Shown here: positions 10,921 to 22,712 of the stretch, piece by piece | Numbering within the stretch: the stretch's first letter is position 1 | How the letters are laid out: each line of letters begins with the position of its first letter | Origin: Rhyacophila brunnea | Taxonomy: Eukaryota > Arthropoda > Insecta > Trichoptera > Rhyacophilidae | Assembly (NCBI GenBank): GCA_022495005.1 | Contig: JAGYXB010001748.1 | Location: 744,001-808,000 of the forward strand | Length of the DNA: 64,000 nt | Direction: 5' to 3' | Made by a program: the position numbers and the translations under genes | Notes under the pieces: model-generated | The model's database searches: none | The model's input: the letters and a program-made list of their open reading frames with translations, nothing else | Told to the model about the DNA's origin: nothing

Positions 10921-11706
10921 TCAGCTGGTTGGCAGCCGTGGTGTTTCAATTTTTGACACCCATTCTTTAATGAATGAGTAACGTGGCCAATTATCGGGCT
11001 TTAGAATCAACGTACTCAGTTTAACAGGGATCCCTATCTTAAAAGATGCGTAGTCCCCTTTTGACTTTAGCTTTGCAATTGTAAATTCGGCGTTACAATT
11101 TGCAAGTTTTTTTAAATAATTAGACATATCCGCAGCAGACGTCTCTGGGTGAAATGGGTAGAAGTGGTAGTTTTTAACTACATCGCTCCCCTTCACTCCT
11201 CCGCCTAAGATGCCACGGACAGCCGCTGGTCGCTTCTTTTTCGCTACTCTAGACCATTTTCCGTCTTCAGTAGATTGTCCAACAGCCGAAATGTCTATGA
11301 CGTCACGCTCTGGATTAGAAGTACTTTCCCGCGTTTTTGGGATCTCGGTCGTAGACTTTTTATTGGTGTTATCCAAAACCTTCTGTGACCTGGTTATTCG
11401 GGACGTCATCGTATTAGATAGAGTCGCAGTTGTTGTTGTTGATTTCTGTTTGACACTCGATTCCTTAATTGGCGCATTACCGCTAATTACCAATTTGGAT
11501 TTTAGCTTGCTCGGTAAAGCGGCGAGCGGTGCATCGCGCGGGGCCGGAGGGGGGCACACCATTTGACAGGTACACGTTTTATTCAACCGTTCTTCTAATT
11601 TTTCAACTTTTTTTAGCAATAACTCCACAATCACTAAGACACAATTTGGTGCAGCAGACACGAGATCTTCACCATTGCACTGAACTGCTTTGTTTACAGT
11701 CGACAT
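10921..11706 (-). CDS. LINE ORF1 protein (nucleic-acid-binding, Gag-like)
   Basis: This is an intact 261-codon frame starting ATG at 11706, the first ORF of the CR1/Jockey-like LINE. It would encode the RNA-chaperone-like partner of ORF2. The visible layout is an N-terminal heptad-like stretch (about residues 28-43, LLLKKVEKLEERLNKT) followed by CTCQMVC and a proline-rich piece. A long Ser/Thr/Lys-rich linker (about 75-150) has basic patches (KKKRP). The C-terminal folded part (about 170-255) starts KNYHFYPFHPETSAADM, of the kind found in insect LINE ORF1 proteins. I see no gag CCHC knuckles of retroviral type. It ends in TGA, with the downstream frame open into ORF2. Confidence 0.75.
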   Translation of the reverse strand: MSTVNKAVQCNGEDLVSAAPNCVLVIVELLLKKVEKLEERLNKTCTCQMVCPPPAPRDAPLAALPSKLKSKLVISGNAPIKESSVKQKSTTTTATLSNTMTSRITRSQKVLDNTNKKSTTEIPKTRESTSNPERDVIDISAVGQSTEDGKWSRVAKKKRPAAVRGILGGGVKGSDVVKNYHFYPFHPETSAADMSNYLKKLANCNAEFTIAKLKSKGDYASFKIGIPVKLSTLILKPDNWPRYSFIKEWVSKIETPRLPTS

Positions 11707-11830
11707 TTCTAAATTTAAATGAATTAAATTCAGTCAATTTTAAGGCTAAGAGGAGAGCACACAAAAACAGTCGTCTCACGTCGGCTTAGGTTAGGTCACT
11801 CGACGCGCTTTGTGTTTTATGACTGATTAA

Positions 11831-12289
11831 AATCCGGCTACAAAGCCTTGGTCCATGATGACTGGCTTTTACATTTTTATTTTATTAATTTAACAGACCT
11901 ACATATTAGGGAAAAAAATCATGGAATAGGACATAAACCCTAATGGTGGCGATCGTTAGTCATTGCAATCCAACCTACTGATAAACTTCGGTATACACAT
12001 ATTTTTGTATTTTTCTAATACGTATGCAAGTTTCTGAGGTTTTATGAAAATTTATGTAGGTATACTTAATCAATAATGTATGCTACAACCTCTTTTTATT
12101 AAGTCATATTAATTAGATGTACATTCATACACTGTTCTTAAATACATGTAGTATACAATATACACTTGCAGGTTACATGTTCTTAGAAACATTTGGATAA
12201 GTATGCAAAAACGATTTGATATTTGGCTGAGCTATAAACATCCCAATATTAAGTGGTACCGAGTTGATAATATTATTTTGACTTCTTAA
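11831..12289. other. AT-rich, nothing recognised
   Basis: There is no gene or repeat terminus that I can support. The left edge may include some of the LINE 5' UTR. Confidence 0.3.
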
Positions 12290-12500
12290 ATTTTCAGTTA
12301 ACCTTCGTCATTGACCATCAGAAAGCGGACATTGCCAAGCAACGTGTTTTATAGATATACTAGTAAGATAAATTCAATGTCATTCATTGTCGCTTCCGCA
12401 TTTACATTTAGGACTATTTGTTATACCTAATCAATCGAGAGTTGCTGCAAGATTGTAATGATCAGGTCTACAGCGATTAATTGTTTCAATATTATATAAA
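12290..12500 (-). pseudogene. LINE C-terminal zinc-knuckle fragment
   Basis: The minus strand reads NRCRPDHYNLAATL, then SPKCKCGSDNE, then HVAWQCPLSDGQ, interrupted by stops. This is the well-known C-terminal Cys-x-Cys...His...Cys segment of I/R1/Loa-type RT proteins (RPDHYNLAA, CKCG, H-V-x-W-x-C-P). It is an old, strongly decayed fragment, unrelated to the CR1-like LINE next to it. Confidence 0.6.
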
Positions 12501-12807
12501 TTATTATTTTATTGGCGTACCGGGGTTTGATTATACTACTATATCTAATGGGATTGAAAATACTTTTTTTCATTTATTATAATTATAATGTAATATTTTT
12601 AACGATTTTTTATCTGTTTTTTTAAATTATTCAATAATAATAATAATGCTATAATCTTAATCTTGTGATTTGTAAATTTAAATAAAAAAAATAGTTCACA
12701 ACATATAATATCTTACATTAAAAAATCGACAAGGTCATTTATATTCATGCCAATATCATAACAGATATCTCAATCTTATGTAGGTAGATATAACATTTTC
12801 TTTCAGC

Positions 12808-13017
12808 GAGAGCTTCAAAAGGCGGTCAAAAAGTACCCTCGAGGGCGTTCCCGTGGGCGACGATCTCATATTATACAGCAGGACTGAGGCGAAAGGATCG
12901 AGAAAAGGAAGGGCGGGAACGAGAGATGTGCTCTTGACGTTAGCGAGAAGGATCAAAGGTTTTGATAAACGATTTACTGACGATCGGATGGACGTGTGTT
13001 TTGAAGCGGAGCGATAG
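12808..13017 (+). CDS. Candidate terminal exon of an unknown host gene
   Basis: A pyrimidine-rich acceptor (TTTTCTTTCAG, ending 12806) is followed by a frame of 69 codons to TAG at 13015-13017. The frame begins ESFKRRSKSTLEGVPVG and is GC-richer than its surroundings. The predicted tail is basic, with no domain I recognise. The minus strand is also open here (12756-13064), which weakens the case, and no upstream exon or polyadenylation signal is evident. Alternatives are a GC-rich regulatory island or an old repeat. Confidence 0.22.
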   Translation, partial: ESFKRRSKSTLEGVPVGDDLILYSRTEAKGSRKGRAGTRDVLLTLARRIKGFDKRFTDDRMDVCFEAER

Positions 13018-15390
13018 CATTTCAGTGACAAAGGGCTTACGGGGGAAACCCCCGCCCCACCCACGACGACGAATCCGCGGATTGATTTGAATGAATCTCC
13101 GGAAATATATTATCAGAATACTGTCGAATAGTAGCAAATAATGAATATACGGTGACTATTAATCACTTTAATGACGTCAACTATCAATTCTCGATGGACT
13201 AACACTATTATACCATGATACTTTTTCTTTACGTACTATTATATATGTATGTCTGAAAATACATATTAACACAAATTATTATTAAAATATTATATAAATT
13301 TATAGTTGATAATAATCTAAATTTATAACAAACGAAGACCAGCTTCGTCTACCTATATAATTATCTGATATACGTAATTTGAAATGATACTTCAGATAAA
13401 ATATATTGATAGGAAATTTCGGACTGATTAGTGAAGCACAGTGACCGGATTACTGTTTTTATGGGGCTTAGTACGTGGTGAAAATATTTTCTAATCTAAA
13501 AAAAATACCTTATGATAATATGTAGTAACTTATGTAGGTATGTTGTAGTGGCGAAGACTCCTTATTGGATGATTACTTTCTAAAAAATATAAATTTAATT
13601 AATCTAAATATACTACGAATTGTCATGTTACATTTCACGTAACATGGCTACATTTCAAACGCAGATATTAAAAATAAATAATGTTAATTAAATAACAAAA
13701 TTTGGCACAACCTTGTTAAAAAGTGTGTGTCAACCCTTGTTTCCAAGACAATGACGGTTAAAAATAGGCCAATCGGGTTTCTTCCCGCCTTTTTGAAAGC
13801 GTCTTGTTTACAAATAACTTATTTCCGCCCACAAGATCTTCACTCCGAGATTAGATTCAGTACCGATCGGACGTGCTTGTTTAAACAATTAGATACAGTT
13901 TCAACGCCATTTGTAGTTACTTCCTTTCGGACAGGGAGAAGGATTCGCAGTTCATAATTCCAGCCAAGATGAAGTTCCAGCCATTACAATTTAAACATAA
14001 AGTTAAGTAATAATTACCATCTTCCAACAAATGCTCTATGTCCATATCAAGTAAACGCTTCTCAAAGTTGTATTAAAAATCTGTATTTGTTTTAGTATGT
14101 TTTTAAATTTCAATGGTTTGTGTAATTAAATAACACTTTTCACAATTAGCTGTGTTCTTATTTTTATACTGTTATATTTAATTTGTAATTACACATCTTT
14201 CAAGGCGCCCAAAAATTATAATTTAATATTTCAACGAGTTTACAAATGACATTTTATTTGAGGTAGATAAATGATTTATAAGGCATTCTTTACACAGGGT
14301 TAAGTTGGCAGAAAGCCGAATCTTATAAGCTGTGAGATTAAATATTTCATGTTTTATTGATTGAATTAGTTGGCACTCTTATGTTTAATAATTGTGCATT
14401 ACAATTATTAAACTTCTTTTACTATTATCATTATAAATTTACTATATACATTTTACTCCTTTACCCATTTTCTATTATGACAGAATGTATAAAAATGCCA
14501 ACAGAGATATCTATTATTATCTAAGAAACCAAGCCATCTGTCTCTTATTTAAGATTCACATATACGTAGATATACTATATCCAAGTCTATTGAATCTTCT
14601 ACTAACACATGCAATCAATTTTTTAGTATAATCCAAAGTTTTTTCCATGAACTTTTATGGTGTTATATCCTTGAGATTTGAGGACTGTCTTCATATGATA
14701 TAGATAATGCTTGCATAACAACGCATACCTATGTTTACGCACTATCAGTAGGTAAAGTCTGGGTGGCTTATCGGACACGAAGTCTAACTGATGAAACTGT
14801 AGATTTTTTTAAGCGCAAGTTCGATCATGGTTAGGAATCACTGTTTTGTAAAATATATTATATTTAATGCATGTTGTCTCTTTGTGACATATCTTATATA
14901 AAAGTAAAACATAATATTTTATTTTTAGTTAAAATTATATCGGTAACACCGAAGATAAAAAAAAATCTAGTTTCATAAATATGGCTGTCGTAGGACGTTA
15001 TTTTTTTCAATTAACTACCAAAGCCCACCTTCCTGTTGTAATTAATATTTGCAAGAAAGTTTCTGCAATCCATTTTCATTTATAACTCTGATTATAGTTG
15101 ACTGATGAAAACTTCGTTACTATTTTTTTTTAAGATTTAAAAAAATCAAGTATCTATTCACTTAGTATCTTCAGCCGGAGAAAGCTTTTTATACTTACAG
15201 ATTGGTGATGTATAATGATAATGGGAATAATAAATACGACATTTTCATTTTATCTAAACTCATGTAAAACTTCGAAAAGGGTGGTCTTAATCATATCGCT
15301 TTGTACAAGTACATCACTACAAAAATTGGAAGAGTCGTGGCTCTATTTACCAATCAATTTTAATAGTGTAATCACCTTGATTTAAATTCA
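13018..15390. other. AT-rich intergenic or intronic DNA
   Basis: I see no coding signal. The frame at 13727-13957 (plus) has no recognisable motif and may be chance. The rest is low complexity, without recognised element ends. Confidence 0.35.
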
Positions 15391-15860
15391 AATAATTACA
15401 AGATAAAAAGAACTTTTTATATACGTTTTTAAATTTTCTGTTGAATCATATAAACTTGACTTGACTAGCTTAAACGATCAAAAAAATTTGTACTCAAATC
15501 AAATCAATATGAAATGTCATTTTGACATTTTATATTGATTTACATAGTAATGCATGTAAATATTAATAATTTAGTTGCTAGGACCCCAGACCCCTTAGCA
15601 ACCAATAATAGTGGATTGGGTTACGGATTTCTTCCGAAATAACTTTTCATACAAAACAGAATTAACTGAAAACTAATTCAATTCTGCTTAAAGATGGCTA
15701 AAAGTATTAAAAAAATGCATTGGCATCGTTTTTTGATATATTCTAAAAGTTTCAAATATCTAGCTAGTCGGAAAGTTAGTTAAAAATCGATTGCAAGATT
15801 TGTACTGGATAAACAACCACCGGAAAAATAAGAATACGACCTAATAAAAACGTTGTAAAA
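15391..15860 (+). repeat. Interspersed repeat family, copy 1
   Basis: This is one of three copies (also 30941-31428 reversed; and 58939-59008 plus 59855-59989). Shared landmarks in order are TTACAAGATAAAAAGAAC, AAATTTTCTGTTGAATCAT, a GTTGCTAGG...CCTTAGCAAC hairpin (about 15574-15602), ACAAAACAGAATTAACTGAA, AAGATGGCTAAAAGTATTAA, ATATTCTAAAAGTTTC and AAACAACCACCGG...AGAATACG, ending near CTAATAAAAACGTTGTAAAA. No protein is encoded, and no terminal inverted repeats are seen. It could be a Helitron-like or SINE-like element; the class is undecided. Confidence 0.75.
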
Positions 15861-16054
15861 TATTTAATTGACGGGAATTAGAAGTCCCTCAGGTCGTATG
15901 TAAAATACACAATGATGCCACGTCGGTTGATTGCTCAAGGGTACAGCACTCACTACCAGGAATTATGGTATTAGTAAGTAGTATAATTATCAGTAATGTA
16001 ATTTAATACTTATTTTAATAAATTGAATAATTATGTATTTAAAATCTAGTGTCC

Positions 16055-16345
16055 AGTTCACTACTTGACATCCCCTAGCTCCTTTCACTCTTCTCGGTCC
16101 CTAGTTTTTTACTGCCATGTATATCCACTAAACTTTATTATTTTATCTATCCTCTTGGTTTAAGGCCATTTAGTGCCCCTTGGGTATCTACCACTGTATG
16201 ACCGCATTTGGCCATGCCCAGCTCATAGCCGTCGCGTATTTATTGACTACTTCATTATCCATTGCTTTATTTTGTCGTCTTTTCAGGTTATGTCTAGCAT
16301 GTACTTTTCCATACTATGTTACGCTACCCATCATTCTTGGATTTC
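16055..16345 (-). pseudogene. RTE-type LINE 3' fragment
   Basis: Read on minus through several stops and frame changes: MEKYMLDIT, KDDKIKQWI, an AMSWAWPNA piece in place of the usual KWRWAGH motif, and finally IDKIIKFSGYTWQ and TRDREEWKELGDV. This is the standard C-terminal tail of RTE/BovB-like RT proteins. It is heavily mutated. Confidence 0.6.
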
Positions 16346-17027
16346 TTTGACATTATGATGGTGTATTTCACACGCATACGAAATATACGATAAAAATAAT
16401 ATGTGCTTTTACTCAATTTTTAACTTATATATTATAATCCATATAGTTCAGCAATATAACATTATATAGAGCTTCCGTCGTAAAACCATCTCTAGTTGTT
16501 GGCCGTAGTAGCTTTCGGGCGAGCTTTTAATGAAGAGATTCGCAACGGCAAGCTTTAAGTTTAACAACCAAAGCTTCAGTGTTGCAAACAATTGTGGATG
16601 GCTCGAGTGCTGAAGCGGTAAACATTCAATGAACGAATACGAACGGGTAAACTATGTACTAGCTTATTTCATTTCAAGAATCCATGCGATGTTCTCAAAA
16701 AACTTTTAAGCCTCAACACATTTGAAGAACATTTGCTTTCAAATGAATTAAAGATATCATTCAATAAAACATTTTCATTCAATATAATGAAACTTCTAAG
16801 ACTTTTGATGAAACAATTAATATCCTGTATGCGACCTTAATTTGATAAACACATACTTTTTAAATATAAAGTGACCACTAGACTTTTTGGATCTTAACCT
16901 GACACCCCTGAAAACTTGGTTTAATAGCATGATCTACTTATGGTCAATGTCAATAGTAGTTATGTTACATTATGTAGAAGATGTTTATCAATTGGAAAAG
17001 ATGTCGACCGTTGTGACTTGAAAAACT
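16346..17027. other. No gene recognised
   Basis: The stretch is mixed AT-rich sequence. A mildly GC-richer piece at about 16470-16620 (TCGTAAAACCATCTCTAGTTG region) has no open frame of note. Confidence 0.3.
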
Positions 17028-17219
17028 CTATATGTAGGAAAATTCATCAGCTTTTAAAAGTTTGTCAAAAGTCATATGGTGAGTGAGAACGTCTCCTGGA
17101 ATCAAAGCTTGGTCATAAATCATCGAATTAGGCATCTTATAGCCACTATACAGTGCATGCAACTTGATTGGGAAGTAGAGATTCTTGCCAACTTCGAAAG
17201 TATGCCGCTGTTGTGATAA
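17028..17219 (-). CDS. Candidate terminal exon of an unrecognised host gene
   Basis: On the minus strand an acceptor with a T-rich tract (TTGTATGTTTTATTTCAG) ends at 17220. It is followed in phase 0 by 63 codons and a TAG stop at 17030-17028. The peptide runs from LSQQRHTFEVGKNLY through HALYSGYKMPNSMIYDQ and ALIPGDVLTHHMTFDKLLKA to FSYI. The composition is balanced and protein-like, unlike the AT-driven chance frames around it. I do not recognise the family. The remaining exons must lie at higher coordinates on the minus strand. The 28.5-kb candidate exon ends in a different phase and so cannot splice directly to this one. Confidence 0.4.
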   Translation of the reverse strand, partial: LSQQRHTFEVGKNLYFPIKLHALYSGYKMPNSMIYDQALIPGDVLTHHMTFDKLLKADEFSYI

Positions 17220-17499
17220 CTGAAATAAAACATACAATTAAAATGTATTTACACCTCTATCACCTTTGCTTTGCAAAAGACATAGTCGTCTTTTCAAAAT
17301 ACCTAAAAGTTGTAAAATAGATTTAAGGTAAATGCCTCGAAGACAAAAGTAACATATTAATTTGTTTGCTGACCCAAAAGCGATTCTCATCAACTCCACG
17401 TAAATTCAGTGGATCAACAAGTACGTATTATCTTGGACAACAAAATGTCACTGACGTATGACAAGGTTTCACGCAGCACTTAACTGGCATAGAGCATTT

Positions 17500-17880
17500 G
17501 AATGTAGAAAACGCATTTGAGCGCATGAATAGTATGTTTAAAGATGTGCTTCCAGTGTTCAGGTATGCATGTGGAACGTGGATCTTTAATGTAAAATTAA
17601 ATCTAAATACATCGAGTTGAGCAGCATGGCATTAAAAAAAGACATTTTTGGCATAAGGCGGAAATATAATAATAAAACCCAATGGTTAACCCAAAAGACA
17701 AGAGTGCGCGATGTGATAGAGGTTTCCAAGCTGATTAAATGGCGATGGGGCAGACGCCCTAATACCAGCTGGATTAATGAACACGTAAATTTCGACAGAT
17801 GTACGTGGAAGCAAAGATGTAAAAGTAATAGAGTAAAGAGTGGAAAGAGTTAAGGGGAAACTAATTATGATGATGATGAT
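17500..17880 (+). pseudogene. RTE-type LINE 3' fragment
   Basis: The plus strand reads LPVFRYACGTWIFN (matching the usual LPVLTYGAETW), then from 17617 SSMALKKDIFGIRRKYNN, WLTQKTRVRDVIEVSKLI, KWRW and GRRPNTSWINEHVNF. This is the C-terminal part of an RTE-like RT. About 20 codons are missing between KWRW and GRRP. It ends in an ATGATGATGATG run, the typical RTE 3' microsatellite. Coding integrity is lost upstream of 17617. Confidence 0.7.
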
Positions 17881-20687
17881 ATGACGTACCTATATACTTG
17901 TACGAGTTGAGAAGATATCTATTATCTTCGTTCATTAAAAAGGGAATATATTAAATGTTGCTCAATATATAAAAAAACACCCTGCTTCTCCAAACTATTA
18001 ATACCTAGCTACAATTGGAAAATACGTTTAATTTTTGTATCTTATTATATAATTTTACATAATGCGCACTGGTCTTTTCAGCAGTTCCAATTTTAAAAAC
18101 ATTATTTTGACATCGACACCTGATGAGCAAAACAGAATAATAAGAATATTTATATATTAAACTATACGGTATAATATATTATATAATATTATGGCTAGTC
18201 ATCATGTTGAAAAGCACAAAAAAGATTTATTGGGAAGTTTTAGAAGACATTCTCCATTCGTCCATTAGCATGACTTCATTAATTATTAATTGTCTAAATA
18301 ATAGTTTTACATACGTATTAAGACATTTTCTTTGGCAGTAGTAAAAAAAATACTGGTATTAGACAATAGCTTTGTAGTGACTCTGGGCAATGTTATTCCA
18401 CATTAGGCACATTCTTAAATTATAGATTTCAACATAAATTTCGTAATAATTAAAAAGAATTTAGATATTTCTCATACATCATTGGATGAGGTTTTCACCT
18501 AGTTTTATATTATTGTATAATGTGAATAGCGCAGAGGTTCACTTACTGTTCCAGGCAGTTACACAACCGTACAAGTTTGTTAAATTTTGTAGCACACTGT
18601 TTGACCGAACATTTGTTTGAATTTAGTTTTCATTAGTTAGTACTGTGCAGAATTTCAAAACAATGTACTAATTATAAGTTAAAGTTAATTATTAGAAGCT
18701 TCCGGAAAGAGTTACTGTGAAATTAATTTTATGAATACAGCCAACCCAAACAATGATAATCATATTATTACTCCATTTGAAGTTATTCTTTTTTCTTATA
18801 ATACGTGAATCATACAAGCATCACTTTTAGAATAATTACGTTATTAAATTGTGTTTTGATTGTATTCATCTGTAATGTTCTCTATTTAGATTATTTTAAA
18901 TATTGTATTAGGTACATATTATTATATCCGAAAATAATATTTAGACTTTTCAATAAAAATAATATAATGCTATGTAGTATGAAGTACCAGCAACTAAACT
19001 GAATCTAATTCAGAGAGTGGGCCGGAATCAGCTTCTAGCACTCTCATAAATAAGAGTTATCCGTAATTTAATTCAAAATTTGCAATAAGACTAGTTACCG
19101 AAATAATAAAAAAAAAATAGAAAACATTAGAATGTGCATTCCAATTGATTGTGACGCGGCATATACATAACGCGTAGAGATGGGGTAATTCAAATTTTCA
19201 TATGACTGTATTTAGGTCTAGAACGTAAATCAAGTTATACTGGAAATAAGTATCGTAAAAACTATACGTATGGTACCTAGCTGAACGAAAATATTAGGGA
19301 ATAAATACACTGGAAGTTATTGCCTAGAACAGCAAGTAACAAGTTTTTGATACATCTCTAATATTGAGTAGGCATTCGAAAGTATACAAAATATATCTAC
19401 TTAATTTTAGATAAATGTTACATTTCTTTAAACCGAACGTAGGACACACCGAAAATTATCTTAGTCTTGATTTTGCTGGTCTTCCACAATGTCATTAAAT
19501 GTACCAAAAAAGATTTTCTCAGGGCAACTGATAGAAAATTTCTACTGTGATATTTTTGTATAGTTTCAACCACATCAAACTATTCTTTTCTAAAAATCCA
19601 TGCCACCATTATCAATTTTATTATATTTGAAATATTGAAGAAGACAATGTAATAATCGAATTTCAATAACTTTTTAGGGAGTAAAAACCTATTTTTTTAG
19701 GAGAAAGTGTTTTAAATAGTTGTAAACCACGGTCGGTAGAGTAATTTTATTTTGTTAAAAGATAGATAATACTTTTATATTATATAATATTAAATTTATA
19801 TACTCCTATCAATTTCCGGTACAATTTACGACATATTTTATTTTCTCTTCGATAACGACATTAAATTTTGCTGAAGGTTCATAATAATATATCTTTTTTT
19901 CTTCGCCATTTCTTGAAAATATCTTTTGGAACTGAGTGTGGATAAGCTCGCACGCCTAAAGCAATTCCGTTCTACCAGCTGGTAATAAATGTTAACTATC
20001 CATTATTTGACCGTAACTGGCCAAGATTTTCATTTCTATTTATTCGACAAGAAAGCACTTAAATCTGGAAATTGTTACAATGAAGATATATGAGACTTCG
20101 GATTTTATTTAATAAAAAAATAATACATTTTATTGATCTTGGCATTGATTGTTTCATTACTTAAAAGTTAGTCAATAACCTGGTAGTTATTTATTAGACA
20201 ATAAATCACTTAAATCTGGATTACAATGAAGATATATGATACTTAGGGAATTGTATTCAATAAAAACACGAATATTATGGTATTGTTCCATTATCTTTTG
20301 AATTAGTCGATAGACATTATAAAAGTTATTCCGGTGTACTTTGATTAAAAACCTCTACTATATGGAGGCTCATATGATGCTATTAGGATCGGACATGGTC
20401 GGAAAAAAAATTTGATTAAGTATTTGGTTATTATCTGGTATCTAATATCAATAGGTGACTGTATTACAAATTAACTATAATAATGAAATAACTTTATAGG
20501 AGTTTATATAAACTAGTCTTAGAAAGCGTACGTGATAAATTTCTTAGGGGCTTACACTTTAATAGATTTAACTATTTCCCGTTTAAATATAATCCCAATA
20601 TTTATTTCCCAACAAAATTTCTTCGTGATGTGCTTTTGTCTAGCTCGCCTGAATCTCGAAAATCATTTTCTGTGATTTTAATGTATA
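17881..20687. other. AT-rich DNA without genes
   Basis: Only short chance frames occur. The one internal structure seen is an imperfect direct repeat at about 20038-20275. Confidence 0.35.
20038..20275. repeat. Two-unit direct repeat, period about 151 bp
   Basis: TTTATTCGACAAGAAAGCAC...AAATCTGG and TTTATTAGACAATAAATCAC...AAATCTGG are each followed by TTACAATGAAGATATATGA. The units match over about 80 bp with several changes. This is a local duplication or two adjacent repeat copies. Confidence 0.6.
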
Positions 20688-20998
20688 GTTTTTGTCAGTG
20701 GCGCACCCAGGATTTATTATTGGGGGGGGGGCCAAGGAGGAAAATGTAAATTAGTCCCATAAGCTCTTTTTCTTCTTCATTTAAATATTTTTAGATATTT
20801 TCACAATACACGGCGGCGATATATTTGTACAGTTTCTCCTAGTTTTTATTAAATTGGAGGCATAGTTGTGGTAACCGTTGAGCGTGTCATCAGCGACTGG
20901 CGGATTGGAAGTGAACAGCGACCATGCTGGACATGTGTACCTAGTATGCTAAAAGATTACTTAAATAATATCGGCTGTGCTACCCGCTTGGTCTAGAG

Positions 20999-21601
20999 CA
21001 GTGTTTCCCAAAGTGTGGTACGCGTACCCCCTGCGGTACGGGAAGAGTTTGGTGGGGGTATGCGCTGCACCGGGTTATGGCTACGCCTGGTGCAACAAGC
21101 ATTAATACAATATCCATGCTAGAAGGTTTATCGCATGCGGAAGAAGAGCAATTGTTGGAATTATTAACTTCAGACGGATTCTTGCAAAATAAATATAAGG
21201 AGTGTACTTAAACATCATTTAGGTTGCAAATGCAATATGTGTATCCAGTTTTAACAGAGACATTCCTGAAATACATATTGCCTTTTCCAACTTCATATCT
21301 ATGTGAAGTTGCTTTTTCAGCATTTGTAGACATTACGTAAAAAAGGAACAGTCTTTCGGGTGTGAAACCGGACCTCAGATTAAAATTGATTACCAATGAA
21401 TGTTATTTTTTATAATATAACTTTGATTTATATTTTATTATGAATGAATTTTATTCGTCGTTTATTATTATTTTGTTTATGTACTACAAAAGAAATATAT
21501 AAATATATTTTGATTGTTATTAAAGTACTTATATGCATTTTTCTCAGTGTTACGAAAATTATAGAAGGGGTACACAGATGTCGAAAGCTTGGGGAACACT
21601 G
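20999..21601 (+). mobile_element. Inner hAT element with transposase C-terminus, copy B
   Basis: The ends are CAGTGTTTCCCAAAGTGTGG and the complement of CAGTGTTCCCCAAGCTTTCG, and the flanking duplication GTCTAGAG (20991-20998, 21602-21609) is perfect. About 21090-21420 reads the end of a ZBED5/GTF2IRD2-like hAT transposase: MLEGLSHAEEEQLLELL, then ILPFPTSYLCEVAFSAF, VDIT-stop-KRN, and SGVKPDLRLKLITNE. The TSYLCE-F-SAF motif is the hAT dimerisation region. Stops and a frameshift kill it. About 65 bp that encode the final residues in copy A are absent. Confidence 0.9.
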
Positions 21602-21905
21602 GTCTAGAGAGCTACAATATTTATGCCGAATTTCACCGAAAAAAATGTTTTTTTGATTTACACCACCACCGTAGTGGGTGTAGTCGTTCTTTTCGACGAA
21701 TGTTTGTCGTAGATTTTTGGTTTTTCAATATTGAGGTTTCAACATATTAATCGAAAATGGACAAAAAAGTATTATTGCATTTAAATTATACACAACCTAC
21801 TCAATACAACACAGCCTAATATCTCGCTTATCGGTCTTTTGTCTATTGCACTCGGTGTACCTACACCATGGCCCCCACATCCTGAAACGGGCCCTCAGGC
21901 TAGGG

Positions 21906-22712
21906 CAGTGGTCGGCAAACTGCGGCTCTTTGGCCCCTTGAGTGCGGCTCTGCCACAGATGCTCTCTGCCATATTTGACATGGCTACAAAGAAGAAGCAA
22001 AGAAAATGGAAGAGGATAACCGTAAATGTAATGTTGAATAGACCGAGACTTCGCGTTTATTCAAAACTTAAATGGCTTACCGACCTGTATTTATGTCTCG
22101 GGAAAAATTGGCGCATTGAAATTTAGAAAGATACAACTAAAAACTCGTAATTTTGCGCTAAATATTCTGTCGATGATGCAAGGAAGAAAGCAGCTGAGGA
22201 GAAGAGTCAAGAAAAATAAAGTTCTGTATTTAATTAGGTACTGAATAAAATCTGTCAACAATGTTAATATTGCAAGTTTTGTGGTTAGTAAAAAGATTTC
22301 CAAGAGAGGAGATCAAGGGTAAATTAAGAAATCGATTTATTGATGAGAACCTGGAATCGTGCTTAAAATTAAATCAACAACATACGAACCTGACTTACCC
22401 AAACTTTACAAGGAGATGCAAGGCCATTATTCACATTGAGTTTGTCACATTGTCATGATTCAATTTTATGGATACCTGACTTACAATTTAATTTTTATTA
22501 ATAAATAAGATCATTATTACGTGTGATATTCAGTTTTATTCACTACCTATAATTTAATTAGGACTTAAAACTTTAACTAAAGTAAATTAGCAGTTTACCT
22601 ACTTACTACCTACGTATATAATTTAAGTTTAAGAATTTTGCCTCTCAAAAGAAATCTCAATCGTTGTACTGTTGATATTTGGCTCTATTGACTAATGAGT
22701 TTGCGACCACTG
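21906..22712 (+). mobile_element. Third hAT element with transposase N-terminus, copy B
   Basis: The ends are CAGTGGTCGGCAAACTGCGG at 21906 and the complement of CAGTGGTCGCAAACTCATTA at 22712. The flanks GGCTAGGG (21898-21905) and GGTTAGGG (22713-22720) match at 7 of 8, an aged duplication. Inside, about 21976-22340, an N-terminal hAT transposase remnant (ATKKKQRKWKRI, then FIQNLNGLPTC, later ASFVVSKKISKRG) is spread over frames. It resembles the BED-finger start of GTF2IRD2-like transposases. The catalytic core is deleted. Confidence 0.8.

Larger units (their letters stand above)
7842..11830 (-). mobile_element. Near full-length CR1/Jockey-like LINE
   Basis: The minus-strand order is 5' region (about 11830-11707), ORF1 (11706-10921), ORF2 with endonuclease, RT and C-terminal part (about 10920-8056), 3' UTR, and an AAATTG-type microsatellite tail (7842-7900). 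The two-ORF plan, the APE-type endonuclease and the microsatellite 3' end fit the CR1/L2/Jockey group. I do not separate these further from sequence alone. ORF2 carries about three frameshifts, so this copy is dead. The exact 5' end is uncertain, and no clear target duplication is seen. Confidence 0.85.

Noticed and set aside
11210..11566. 118-codon plus-strand frame
   Set aside because: It is antisense to LINE ORF1, with no independent protein features.
12756..13064. 102-codon minus frame
   Set aside because: It overlaps the plus-strand exon candidate in a GC-rich island. It lacks recognisable motifs, and its composition (Ser/Leu/Arg-rich) looks like an antisense shadow.
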